Assembly (NCBI GenBank): GCA_004297665.1
Contig: SCUP01000103.1
Coordinates: 1 to 9,025 of the forward strand
Direction: 5' to 3'
Source of the DNA: Nitrosarchaeum sp.
GTDB lineage: Archaea; Thermoproteota; Nitrososphaeria; Nitrososphaerales; Nitrosopumilaceae
Length of the DNA stretch: 9,025 nt
Below, piece after piece: positions 1 through 6,111 of the stretch (its first letter is position 1; each line of letters starts with the position of its first letter). A model generated the notes under the pieces. The model was not told the origin of the DNA, searched no databases, and saw only the letters and a program-made list of their open reading frames with translations. The translations under genes and the position numbers were made by a program.

Positions 1-172
1 CCCAAAAAACTGCCCCAATTGCTGATAATGCATAATGAAGTCCTATCACAATACCTACATCTACTACATTACCGCCAAGAAAAAGAACATACAATGGTAT
101 GACAATGTGTAACCCTTCTGCTGTTATGCTGGCTGGTAAAACAAAAAACATCCACTTTCTACTTGTTTTCAA
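1..172 (-). CDS. MFS-type transporter, N-terminal fragment (runs off left edge)
   Basis: The minus strand holds an open frame of 57 codons that starts near 172 and leaves the window at base 1. The peptide begins with a short basic stretch (KTSRKW) and then a hydrophobic helix including FVLPASITAEGLHIVIPLYV. A second hydrophobic segment (VGIVIGLHYALSAIGAVFWG) follows a short loop. A charged N-terminus, TM1 ending in IPLYVLFLGG and a Gly-rich TM2 are typical of major facilitator superfamily proteins, but only about one seventh of a usual MFS protein is visible, so the substrate is unknown. I chose the TTG at 172-170, preceded by AGAGGA on the minus strand. The ATG at codon 8 (151-149) is the alternative. 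The gene is divergent from the helicase. Two direct repeats lie just upstream (198-240). Confidence 0.7.
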   Translation of the reverse strand, partial: MKTSRKWMFFVLPASITAEGLHIVIPLYVLFLGGNVVDVGIVIGLHYALSAIGAVFW

Positions 173-464
173 TCCATTATCACAATCCTCTTTGGATAAT
201 ATTTTGATATCTTATACGAAATCAATATTTTGATGTCTTACCTTTACTTCAAAAAGATATTATGACTTGAAGATTTGACATAATAACAAAAAGAATTGAT
301 TGGTTCTGTCCTTACCATATTGACAGATAAATTTTATACGTAAAAGTCTCGTTTCATACCTGAATTAGCCGAATATACTTCAATTACTCAATAATGACTA
401 CAATGTAGCATTTAACTACACGAAAGCATAAAATCAATAAAATCCAACTTTAGTTCAGAGATCT
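173..464. other. Divergent intergenic region, transporter / helicase
   Basis: I see no convincing gene in these 292 bases. The left third holds two copies of a 17-bp direct repeat (198-214 and 224-240). A TATA-like AAAATATTA on the minus strand near 196-204 is about 27 nt before the transporter TTG. On the plus strand the A/T stretch at about 432-444 lies about 27 nt before the helicase TTG. Another TATA-like string, TTTTATAC, is at 332-339. All of these boxes are read by eye in AT-rich DNA. Confidence 0.5.
198..240. repeat. Tandem pair of 17-bp direct repeats upstream of the transporter
   Basis: AATATTTTGATATCTTA (198-214) and AATATTTTGATGTCTTA (224-240) match at 16 of 17 positions and start 26 bp apart, so about two and a half helical turns separate them. 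The proximal copy overlaps the TATA-like sequence expected for the minus-strand transporter gene. A paired operator for a transporter regulator is a reasonable reading, but AT-rich DNA makes chance similarity possible. Confidence 0.4.
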
Positions 465-1970
465 TTGGAATACCTTGACAGAAAATACGTGCAAAAAAAT
501 TCAATTGAAAAAAGAGAATATCAAGTAAATCTTGCAAATCAGGCAATACAGGAAAACTGTATTGTTGTATTGCCAACTGGTCTAGGAAAGACTGCTATTG
601 CCTTACAAGTCATTGCAGAATATCTGTCAAAAGGAACCGGTGGAATTTTATTTTTAGCCCCAACTAGAGTTTTAGTAAATCAGCATTATGAATTCTTAAA
701 ACAAAATCTCACCATTGATGATATTTCTTTGATAACCGGAGAAGATACGATCCAGAAAAGAACAAAGCTTTGGAATAGTAGTGTAATATGTGCAACGCCT
801 GAAATTACAAAAAATGATTTAGATAGACAAATTGTTTCCCCCAAACAATTTAGTTTGGTGATATATGATGAAGTTCATAGAACTGTAGGTGATTATGCAT
901 ATTCAGGAATTGCAGAACGATTTGCAACTTGCAATTCAAGAATTCTTGGAATGACTGCAACCCTTCCGAGTGAAAAAGACAAAGCAACTGAACTTCTCAC
1001 TAAACTACGAATTTCAAGTGTAGCTGAAAGAACAGAAGACAGTCCTGATGTAAAACCATACACACAAGAGACAAACACTGAATGGGTCAGTGTAGAACTT
1101 CCACCTGAAATGAAAGCAATTCAAACATTACTAAAACTATCTTTAGATGAACGGTATGATACTCTGAGAAAAAATGGTATTAAATTAGCAGAACAACAAT
1201 CACTATCTGCTTTATTGCGAATTAGACAGTTTGTACTAAATCAAAACCGACGATCTGCCAAACCTTTATTCACTGCAATTAGAATTCATTATGCTTTGAG
1301 TATTTTGGAGGCTCATGGAATAACATCTTTTTTAAAGTTTTGTGAGCGTGCAAAAATAAAAAAAGGCGTAGGAGTAAAGGAATTATTTGAATCTGATCCT
1401 AATTTTACAAGGGCAATACATCTTGCAAAAGATGCGCAATCAAAAGGGATAGAGCACTCTAAAATTCCAAAACTCAAAGAAATTATAGAATCTGTTCCTG
1501 GAAAGGCCCTGATATTTACAAGCTATCGTGATTCTGTTGATGTAATTTTTAACAAATTAACTGAAATGAAAATCTCTGCTGGAATCCTAATTGGGAAATC
1601 TGGAGAAACTGGATTAAAACAAAAAAAACAAATCCAAACAGTACAGAACTTTCGTGATGGCCTCTTTAGAGTATTGATTGCAACACGTGTAGGGGAAGAG
1701 GGATTGGATATTTCTGAAGTAAATCAAGTTATTTTTTATGATAATGTTCCAAGCTCCGTTCGTTATATTCAAAGAAGAGGTAGAACTGGAAGAAAAGATA
1801 CTGGTAAATTGGTTGTACTTATTGCAAAAAATACCATAGATGAGACATATTACTGGATTGGGAAAAGAAAGATGACTGCTGCAAAATCCATGGGTGAAAA
1901 GATGACAAAAGTATTACAAAAAAATCAAGAAATAGAATCACAAAAAACAGGATTAGATGCATTTCTCTAA
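465..1970 (+). CDS. Hef/FANCM-like superfamily 2 DNA helicase, no nuclease domain
   Basis: This is an ATP-dependent DNA translocase or helicase of the Hef/FANCM/Mph1 group, expected to act on stalled or branched replication forks. Visible motifs are Walker A LPTGLGKT (36-43), Ia APTRVLV (65-71), TPE (111-113), the DEVH box (135-138), TAT (164-166), motif IV with FTSYRDS (351-357), motif V ATRVGEEGLDI (406-416) and motif VI YIQRRGRTGR (434-443). The helical segment at about 210-330 between the two RecA-like lobes matches the insert typical of Hef/FANCM. Euryarchaeal Hef continues into an XPF-type nuclease; this protein stops at 501 aa and has none. Its last residues, KTGLDAFL, resemble a PCNA-interacting peptide. 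The start is TTG, since a TAA lies in frame at 438-440 and no ATG or GTG intervenes. A T-run at 1994-1998 may end transcription. The helicase identity is firm; the role in fork repair is inferred from the family. Confidence 0.92.
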   Translation: MEYLDRKYVQKNSIEKREYQVNLANQAIQENCIVVLPTGLGKTAIALQVIAEYLSKGTGGILFLAPTRVLVNQHYEFLKQNLTIDDISLITGEDTIQKRTKLWNSSVICATPEITKNDLDRQIVSPKQFSLVIYDEVHRTVGDYAYSGIAERFATCNSRILGMTATLPSEKDKATELLTKLRISSVAERTEDSPDVKPYTQETNTEWVSVELPPEMKAIQTLLKLSLDERYDTLRKNGIKLAEQQSLSALLRIRQFVLNQNRRSAKPLFTAIRIHYALSILEAHGITSFLKFCERAKIKKGVGVKELFESDPNFTRAIHLAKDAQSKGIEHSKIPKLKEIIESVPGKALIFTSYRDSVDVIFNKLTEMKISAGILIGKSGETGLKQKKQIQTVQNFRDGLFRVLIATRVGEEGLDISEVNQVIFYDNVPSSVRYIQRRGRTGRKDTGKLVVLIAKNTIDETYYWIGKRKMTAAKSMGEKMTKVLQKNQEIESQKTGLDAFL

Positions 1971-2032
1971 TTCTAAAAAATATGCACCTTTAATTTTTCT
2001 TAGATACAAAAATCTAGATTAATTTTATTGTT

Positions 2033-2311
2033 TTATCCCAATCTTTTGATTATGTGATATCCAAATTCTGATTTAATTGGTTCAGACATTTCTCCAATTT
2101 GTAATTTGAAAGCAGCCTCTTCAAATGGTTTTACCATCATTCCTTTTGTAAAATATCCCAAATTTCCATCTTTTTTTGCACTACCTGTATCAATTGATAG
2201 TTCTTTTGCTAACTTTCCAAATTTCTCTCCCTTTTTAAGTCGTTCATGAATTATTATTGCCTCACTTTGTTTTTGTACTAAAATATGTGAACATTTTATC
2301 TTATTTGACAT
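2033..2311 (-). CDS. Single-domain parvulin peptidyl-prolyl cis/trans isomerase (PpiC/Pin type)
   Basis: This 92-aa protein is one complete parvulin domain and nothing else. It catalyses cis/trans isomerisation of peptidyl-proline bonds. Visible hallmarks are the first-strand SHILV with His9, the loop DTGSAKKDGNLGYF (41-54), MVKPFEEAAF (59-68), and the closing FGYHIIKR (83-90) with His86. His9 and His86 form the paired histidines of the parvulin active site. No signal peptide or membrane segment is present, so it is probably cytoplasmic or peripherally membrane-bound. Close homologues have been characterised in this phylum (CsPinA of Cenarchaeum symbiosum, NmPin of Nitrosopumilus maritimus). 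The gene lies 44 nt downstream of the receiver gene on the same strand and may be co-transcribed with it. It is convergent with the helicase gene, 62 nt apart. Confidence 0.93.
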   Translation of the reverse strand: MSNKIKCSHILVQKQSEAIIIHERLKKGEKFGKLAKELSIDTGSAKKDGNLGYFTKGMMVKPFEEAAFKLQIGEMSEPIKSEFGYHIIKRLG

Positions 2312-2355
2312 ATATGTTCTAAAATTCTTTTCATCTTTTTATTTCTTTTTCTATT

Positions 2356-2724
2356 TTACTTGTTAATATTTTTGATTGTTTCAAAAATTGTTTCAATTTT
2401 AAACGGTTTGACAATTATTGCTGTTGCGTTCAGTTTTTTTAATTCTTGTATTATGCCAGTTTCATCATCTGCTGTAATCATGATCACATTGGCATTAGAA
2501 TTTTCGTCTTTAATTTCTTTTAGCGCTTGAATCCCATTCATTATTGGCATTCTTACATCTAGGAAAATAAAATCTGGTTTGTGTTTTCTGTACAGTGATA
2601 CTGCCTCTTTCCCATCATGCCCAATTCCTACGATATTAAATCCACCAATATCTAAAATATCTGACATCACACTGGTTATGTCTTCATTATCATCAACAAT
2701 AACTACTTGATTAGATTCTGTCAT
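2356..2724 (-). CDS. Stand-alone CheY-like response regulator receiver protein (RR1)
   Basis: The 122-aa product is a single receiver domain without an output domain. It should take a phosphoryl group from a histidine kinase and signal by binding a partner protein. Conserved residues are all present: the acidic pair D11/D12 in VVIVDDNED, the phospho-acceptor D56 in FIFLDVRMP, T84 in MITAD and K106-P107 in IIVKPF. The ATG at 2724 places the first strand at residue 7, as usual for this family. RR1 resembles the receiver at 4172-4558 in layout, including a shared LNAT before the Lys-Pro motif, so the two are probably paralogues. The cognate kinase is not in the window. A weak TATA-like GTTATTTTA lies about 33 nt upstream. 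Confidence 0.93.
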   Translation of the reverse strand: MTESNQVVIVDDNEDITSVMSDILDIGGFNIVGIGHDGKEAVSLYRKHKPDFIFLDVRMPIMNGIQALKEIKDENSNANVIMITADDETGIIQELKKLNATAIIVKPFKIETIFETIKNINK

Positions 2725-2863
2725 GATGTTTTCTATTTTTAATCCTCATAGAAGTAAAATAACTTATTCAAATGATGTTAATGATTAATTTTTAGTTATA
2801 TTAAAGATTAATTATTCTAGTTGCTAATTTACAATTGTCTTTTGTTGTATGATTTATTGTAAC

Positions 2864-3469
2864 TTACGCTTTAATTGTACGTAGAAATGAACTTTGCAGT
2901 TGAGAATCATTTAGTTGAATGCTGACTTTGATCTTATTTGAGTTTATGTCTATTTTTAAATTTTTAAATACACAAATATATTTGAAAATTCTCTTGTTTT
3001 CTTTAATATCAAATTCTGTTGGAATTAAAAATCCATCATTGATCAATGCATTTATCTTCCTATATCCTGATGTTTGAGGTAAATCACATTCTTTAATTAT
3101 TTCATAGACGACCTTTGGTACTGAAATAATTGATTCAATGATTTTTTTCTTTTCCAAATCTCCAAATGTTTGTATTATAGTTGCATTGATATCTGGATCA
3201 GAAATTGTAATCCAACTATCATTTGTTTTCTTTGATTTTAAATCAAATATGCTCTCACAAAACCTATTCTCTAATCCTTTTGCACCTACATTTCCAAATA
3301 GTTCTTTTAACACAAAATCCAGTTTTTCAAATTCTTCTAATGCCTGGTTCCATGAAATTCCATATTTTTCAAATAATCTTCCCTCGATCTTCTGAACTGT
3401 TTTTATGCCTAGGTTTTTTTCAATAACTCCACTCAATGATTTTGCAATGACATGATCAAATCCTGGCAT
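2864..3469 (-). CDS. Probable transcription factor: NitrOD5-like N-domain plus winged helix
   Basis: This 201-aa soluble protein has two parts. Residues 1-75 are helical, with an LFEKYGI segment followed by LKELFGNVGAKGLE; this pattern recalls the Nitrosopumilus output domain 5 (NitrOD5) described in thaumarchaeal signalling proteins. That match is from memory and should be tested by profile search. Residues about 93-180 look like a winged helix: a helix pair ending in CDLPQTSGYRKINALINDGF as turn and recognition helix, then the wing hairpin around KRIFKYICVF. It is probably a DNA-binding regulator that takes input through the N-domain or a partner. It sits 139 nt upstream of RR1 on the same strand. 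A TATA-like GATTAATTAG at 3491-3500 (minus) is about 27 nt before the ATG, suggesting a leaderless transcript. Confidence 0.7.
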   Translation of the reverse strand: MPGFDHVIAKSLSGVIEKNLGIKTVQKIEGRLFEKYGISWNQALEEFEKLDFVLKELFGNVGAKGLENRFCESIFDLKSKKTNDSWITISDPDINATIIQTFGDLEKKKIIESIISVPKVVYEIIKECDLPQTSGYRKINALINDGFLIPTEFDIKENKRIFKYICVFKNLKIDINSNKIKVSIQLNDSQLQSSFLRTIKA

Positions 3470-3811
3470 GATGCAATTATGAAGATCATACTAATTAATC
3501 TTGTTGCAATAATTTTTACCTATGTATCTAAAAAATCCAAACCTCATTCTGCTAATTATCTTAAGTTCGCTTGTTGTTTATAGTTCATTTTTATGACTTC
3601 ATATTTTTGTTCTAATTGAGTTCCAAATTTGCTTTGACATCTTTATTGATTCATATTTTTCAAAACATTTTGATTGTACTTTTTTAATATCTGAATAATC
3701 TGCATGAATTTTTGATGTCTTCAATTGCTCTGTTTTTATTTTTGGTCTAAAGTATCATTCCCAAATTTGGCAAATATCTGTTATATTCTGCTAATTTGAT
3801 AATAATTCGGA
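3470..3811. other. Divergent intergenic region of 342 bp
   Basis: This stretch separates the winged-helix gene (minus) from the DHp-like small gene (plus). It carries a TATA-like element at each end: 3491-3500 on the minus strand and TTATATT at 3781-3787 on the plus strand, each about 27 nt from a start codon. The middle holds only a doubtful 41-codon minus-strand frame at 3599-3724. I see no RNA gene, repeat or strong hairpin. Confidence 0.5.
3599..3724 (-). CDS. Doubtful small ORF, 41 codons, or gene remnant
   Basis: A minus-strand frame between a TGA near 3750 and a TGA at 3601-3599 encodes a lysine-rich peptide (for example HADYSDIKKVQ and KMSKQIWNSIRTKI). The only early start is TTG at 3724-3722; an internal ATG would leave 13 residues. 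No ribosome binding site or clear TATA box is seen. The composition is plausible for a helical protein of this genome, but frames of this length arise by chance in AT-rich DNA. It may be a decayed gene or nothing. Confidence 0.2.
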   Translation of the reverse strand: MKTSKIHADYSDIKKVQSKCFEKYESIKMSKQIWNSIRTKI

Positions 3812-4027
3812 ATGGTTATTGATGAAGTAGAAAGATCAAATATTTTCATGAATGTTGTACTAGATGATTTAACTGTAATTGAGCTATCTGTTGCAATGCT
3901 TGAAATATATTATAAACAACATATGGATGAAGAAGCAAAGCGATATTTTGAAAATATTAAAAATCATTGTAACAATATAGTTAAAACTATAAATGAAAAT
4001 AATAAAATTACAAAGAAAAATTTATAG
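3812..4027 (+). CDS. 71-aa protein resembling a histidine-kinase dimerisation (DHp) hairpin without the His
   Basis: The protein is two predicted helices: about 9-34 and 38-66. The second helix, DEEAKRYFENIKNHCNNIVK followed by TINENNKI, has the spacing of the second HisKA helix (typically E..YL..I..N..RL...I.dll..s.I). The first helix, FMNVVLDDLTVIELSVAMLE, resembles the first HisKA helix, but Asp stands where the phospho-His would be and about four residues of the usual HELRTPL segment are missing. It therefore could dimerise and perhaps bind receivers but is unlikely to be phosphorylated in the usual way. It lies among three receiver genes and 144 nt before RR2 on the same strand. TTATATT at 3781-3787 gives a likely leaderless start. 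The similarity is by eye; an unrelated helical hairpin remains possible. Confidence 0.6.
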   Translation: MVIDEVERSNIFMNVVLDDLTVIELSVAMLEIYYKQHMDEEAKRYFENIKNHCNNIVKTINENNKITKKNL

Positions 4028-4109
4028 CTATGTGCTTCTGAATAAATATTATAATTTTATCTAGATCTAAAAAATTAGTTTAATTTAAATAAATTCTGTC
4101 ATTTAATTA

Positions 4110-4117
4110 TTTATAAA
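4110..4117 (+). promoter_or_regulatory. Candidate TATA box for receiver gene RR2
   Basis: TTTATAAA is the best TATA-like octamer between 4028 and 4172. Transcription would start near 4140, leaving a short leader of about 30-50 nt depending on which start codon RR2 uses. That contrasts with the apparently leaderless neighbours. Confidence 0.4.
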
Positions 4118-4171
4118 TTTATGAACATATCTTGTTTGTTAAAAAAATAACATACAGTAGATATTGTTTAT

Positions 4172-4558
4172 GTGAGAAAAAATAGAGTCATGAATGGTTC
4201 TGTTATCATAATTGATGATGATGAAGATATTCTAGAGTTATTATCTGAATATCTTTTACTTGAAGACTATAATGTTGTAGGATGTGGTACTGATGGATTA
4301 AAGGCAGTGAATTTGTATGCTGAACATACACCTGATTTTGTAATTATGGATATTGCAATGCCCAACTATGATGGTCTATATGGATTAGAACATATCAAAA
4401 AACTCAATCCAAATGCCATCATCATTATACTTACTGGAAACAGTGATAAATCCATAACTCATAAAATAATTCAATTAAATGCTACAAAGATCTTGGAAAA
4501 ACCATATCCTGTTGAAAAATTAGTATCTGTTATGAAATCTATTAAAAATCATATGTAG
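4172..4558 (+). CDS. Stand-alone CheY-like response regulator receiver protein (RR2)
   Basis: This is a single receiver domain with every key residue. Counting from the GTG start these are D15/D16 in IIIDDDED, phospho-acceptor D60 in FVIMDIAMP, T88 in IILTGN and K110-P111 in ILEKPYP. The GTG at 4172 gives 128 aa, but the ATG at 4190 (codon 7, MNGSVIIIDDD) puts the first strand closer to the N-terminus and may be the true start. The protein is closer to RR1 than to RR3, sharing the YNVVG/FNIVG turn, the PDF-hhhhD strand and LNAT before the Lys. It has no output domain, so it must signal through a partner, possibly the winged-helix factor or the DHp-like protein encoded nearby. That pairing is inferred from position only. 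Confidence 0.93.
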   Translation: MRKNRVMNGSVIIIDDDEDILELLSEYLLLEDYNVVGCGTDGLKAVNLYAEHTPDFVIMDIAMPNYDGLYGLEHIKKLNPNAIIIILTGNSDKSITHKIIQLNATKILEKPYPVEKLVSVMKSIKNHM

Positions 4559-4620
4559 CATCATTGTAACTCTGAACACATCTTAAAAGTTATTAATAAT
4601 ACATTCCTCCCTAATTTGAC

Positions 4621-4854
4621 TTGCCGTTTAAAATTCAGTATAAATTTCAAGATGAGGCTGAAATTCGTTACTGTGTAGTTTCATACGAGCAATATAGAAA
4701 TTTTTGTGCATTACCCATAATACAAGAATGCAAAATAATCAAAGGAAATCAAACAACTACAAAAAAGAACCTTGATGAAATACAAAAAGCACTTGATATG
4801 GCATATCAAAAAGATACCAGTCATATTCGCAACTTATCTGAAAACTGTGCTTAA
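4621..4854 (+). CDS. Small protein of unknown function, 77 aa
   Basis: I do not recognise a family. The peptide starts with a likely beta hairpin (FKIQYKFQDEAEIRYCVVS), then YEQYRNFCALPIIQECKII, and ends in a helix (NLDEIQKALDMAYQ). Four Cys are present (18, 29, 37, 76), without a CxxC metal motif. No signal peptide or membrane segment is seen. The start is TTG at 4621: a TAA lies three codons upstream and no other start occurs near the N-terminus. TATTAATAAT at 4591-4600 is about 26 nt upstream, consistent with a leaderless transcript. The gene sits between two receiver genes on the same strand, so a signalling role is possible but unproven. A perfect palindrome lies 53 nt downstream. Confidence 0.65.
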   Translation: MPFKIQYKFQDEAEIRYCVVSYEQYRNFCALPIIQECKIIKGNQTTTKKNLDEIQKALDMAYQKDTSHIRNLSENCA

Positions 4855-4906
4855 TTGTTATTCTTTGAGCGTAATCTTAACATCTATCTTTTTAAATTAA
4901 ATTTCC

Positions 4907-4928
4907 AGTTTGTGCAAATGCACAAACT
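4907..4928. promoter_or_regulatory. Perfect 22-bp palindrome before receiver gene RR3
   Basis: The arms AGTTTGTGCA (4907-4916) and TGCACAAACT (4919-4928) are exact reverse complements with only AA between them. The site ends 33 nt before the RR3 ATG. It directly precedes the TATA-like TTTTTATGAA (4931-4940), which fits a leaderless RR3 start, and follows another TATA-like TTTAAATTAA (4891-4900) that would start transcription inside it. An operator is the favoured reading. It could instead fold in RNA and, with the following AATTTTT, end transcription of the upstream 77-aa gene. Confidence 0.6.
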
Positions 4929-4961
4929 AATTTTTATGAATCTGCTTGTTTTTCTTATGTT

Positions 4962-5327
4962 ATGAAAATACTCCATATTGAAGATATTCCTGAAATAAGT
5001 GAGATATTTTCAGACATTTTAAAAACTAAAAGCCATGATTTTGAAAGTGCCGTTGATGGAAAACAAGGTCTTGATCTTGTATTAAAAAATCACTATGATT
5101 TGATTTTACTTGATATGTGTATGCCTAATTACAGTGGGATTGATTTTCTTTTGGATTTAAAAAATAAAAAATCATCCGAAATTCGAAAAGTTGTTGTTGT
5201 AAGCTCACTTGACCTAGATGAATATCAAACTAAATTTCTCAAAGAATTAGGTGTACGTTCAATACGACGAAAACCTATTTCGGTTCAAAGTCTTTTATCC
5301 CAAATGGAGCCTGAACTTACATCTTAA
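4962..5327 (+). CDS. Stand-alone CheY-like response regulator receiver protein (RR3)
   Basis: This 121-aa protein is one receiver domain. It has an Glu-Asp pair E7/D8 in ILHIEDIPE, phospho-acceptor D51 in LILLDMCMPNYSG, S81 at the Thr/Ser switch in VVVSSLD and K104-P105 in IRRKPIS. The domain starts immediately at the ATG (MKILHIED), so the start is secure. It differs from RR1 and RR2 in its acidic pair, the Ser switch and the arginines before the Lys-Pro, so it probably belongs to another pathway or binds another partner. A perfect palindrome lies just upstream. Two T-runs after the stop (5337-5341 and 5345-5350) may terminate transcription before the convergent PPOX gene. Confidence 0.93.
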   Translation: MKILHIEDIPEISEIFSDILKTKSHDFESAVDGKQGLDLVLKNHYDLILLDMCMPNYSGIDFLLDLKNKKSSEIRKVVVVSSLDLDEYQTKFLKELGVRSIRRKPISVQSLLSQMEPELTS

Positions 5328-5335
5328 ATTTCAAT

Positions 5336-5350
5336 ATTTTTGAATTTTTT
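5336..5350 (+). terminator. Candidate T-run terminator after RR3
   Basis: TATTTTT followed by GAA and TTTTTT lies 9-23 nt after the RR3 stop. Archaeal RNA polymerase commonly stops at such T-runs without a hairpin. Background T content is high, so support is modest. Confidence 0.4.
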
Positions 5351-5366
5351 AATCTGTTTTAGTTTC

Positions 5367-5765
5367 TTATTTTAACCCCCAACTTGTTTTATTGGTAGTA
5401 ATAATTTTGAGAAATGGTGCCTCATTTTCTTTCCAAGGTTCGTTTCTGACCCATTCAAATTTTTTTTCAAACATTTTGTATACCTGTAAAAATTCTTGTC
5501 CTTTTTCCAAGATTTCAACTTTTCCTTGAATGCAAATAGCTCTGTGTTTTCCAGATTCATAAACATCAATTGTTACACCTATTTTTGGATTTATTTTTAC
5601 ATTTTTGAATGTCCTGGTTTGATAATCTGTTGCAATAAAAATAATGTTGTTATGATAGATAAATGATACTGGTTTTACATGTGGAATATCTGCATGTGAT
5701 GTTGCGATTCTTGCTTCTTCTATGGATTGCAGAAATTCTTCCTCAACTTTGGTAAATTTTATCAA
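5367..5765 (-). CDS. PPOX-like FMN/F420 split-barrel protein
   Basis: The 132-aa product belongs to the pyridoxamine-phosphate-oxidase-like split-barrel family, small dimeric proteins that bind FMN or F420 and reduce or oxidise small molecules. Visible family features are ARIATSHADIPHVKPVSF (18-35), the strand IIFIATD (41-47), TRTFKNVKINPKIGVTIDV (50-68), and RAICIQGKVEIL (75-86). The sequence does not tell whether the cofactor is FMN, F420 or haem; F420 use is common in this phylum. The start is TTG at 5765, whose first bases overlap the upstream gene's TGA (TTGA, 5762-5765), indicating translational coupling. No better start exists: the TTG yields a normal N-terminus for the family. Substrate unknown. 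Confidence 0.82.
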   Translation of the reverse strand: MIKFTKVEEEFLQSIEEARIATSHADIPHVKPVSFIYHNNIIFIATDYQTRTFKNVKINPKIGVTIDVYESGKHRAICIQGKVEILEKGQEFLQVYKMFEKKFEWVRNEPWKENEAPFLKIITTNKTSWGLK

Positions 5766-6040
5766 CTAAAGATCCGTTCTCTAATTTCTGGAATATACTT
5801 GTATATGATATCTCTTACTTTCATCTGTTCTTCTGCAGTAGGCATTTCTTTTTGTGAGCTTAACAAGGCCCCACTCATACCCAATGCCATCCCCATTATC
5901 ATTCCGTAGACAAACTCTTGTGGATTCTCAACTTTGAGTGTTTCTTGATTTTGTTTTATATCTTCTAGATAAGCTGGAATTGTTAAAGCTGCACCATTGA
6001 TAGTTTGAGTAATTAGCATCTCTATTTGTTCTTCATTCAT
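5762..6040 (-). CDS. Small helical Met-rich protein of unknown function, 92 aa
   Basis: I recognise no family. The protein has an acidic N-terminal helix (about 1-35), a hydrophobic Met/Gly-rich segment YGMIMGMALGMSGALL (45-60) and a charged C-terminal helix (68-91). The central stretch could be a membrane helix, but it is short and may instead be the core of a soluble helical bundle. The gene is first in a two-gene unit; its TGA overlaps the TTG of the PPOX-like gene by 4 nt, so the two products probably work together. TTTATTAA near 6062-6069 (minus) lies about 26 nt before the ATG, consistent with a leaderless transcript. The start is clear, since cat at 6038-6040 is the first in-frame ATG. 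Confidence 0.72.
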   Translation of the reverse strand: MNEEQIEMLITQTINGAALTIPAYLEDIKQNQETLKVENPQEFVYGMIMGMALGMSGALLSSQKEMPTAEEQMKVRDIIYKYIPEIRERIFS

Positions 6041-6111
6041 AATTTGACACTCGAATTATTGTTAATAAATTTGCACCTAAGATATTTAATTAAGGTCACG
6101 ATGATTACTAT
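6041..6111. promoter_or_regulatory. Compact divergent promoter region
   Basis: The 71 bp between the Met-rich gene (minus) and the DUF2203 gene (plus) holds two facing TATA-like boxes: TTTATTAA near 6062-6069 on the minus strand and ATATTTAATT near 6082-6091 on the plus strand. Each lies about 25-26 nt before its start codon, so both transcripts look leaderless and the upstream DNA is shared. Confidence 0.5.

Noticed and set aside
398..408. Short palindrome CTACAATGTAG before the helicase
   Set aside because: Five-base arms are expected by chance in a region of this size, and its position does not match the likely promoter.
893..1078. 61-codon minus-strand ORF
   Set aside because: It lies wholly inside the helicase gene, whose motifs run through the same bases, and its peptide shows no domain pattern.
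3138..3426. Two overlapping plus-strand ORFs of 85 and 67 codons
   Set aside because: They are antisense to the winged-helix regulator and rich in Phe/Ser, as expected from reading the complement of Lys/Glu-rich coding sequence.
5372..5569. 65-codon minus-strand ORF inside the PPOX-like gene
   Set aside because: It is a shifted frame of a clear PPOX-family gene and has no family features.
5727..5909. 60-codon plus-strand ORF
   Set aside because: It is antisense to the coupled Met-rich and PPOX-like genes and spans their junction.
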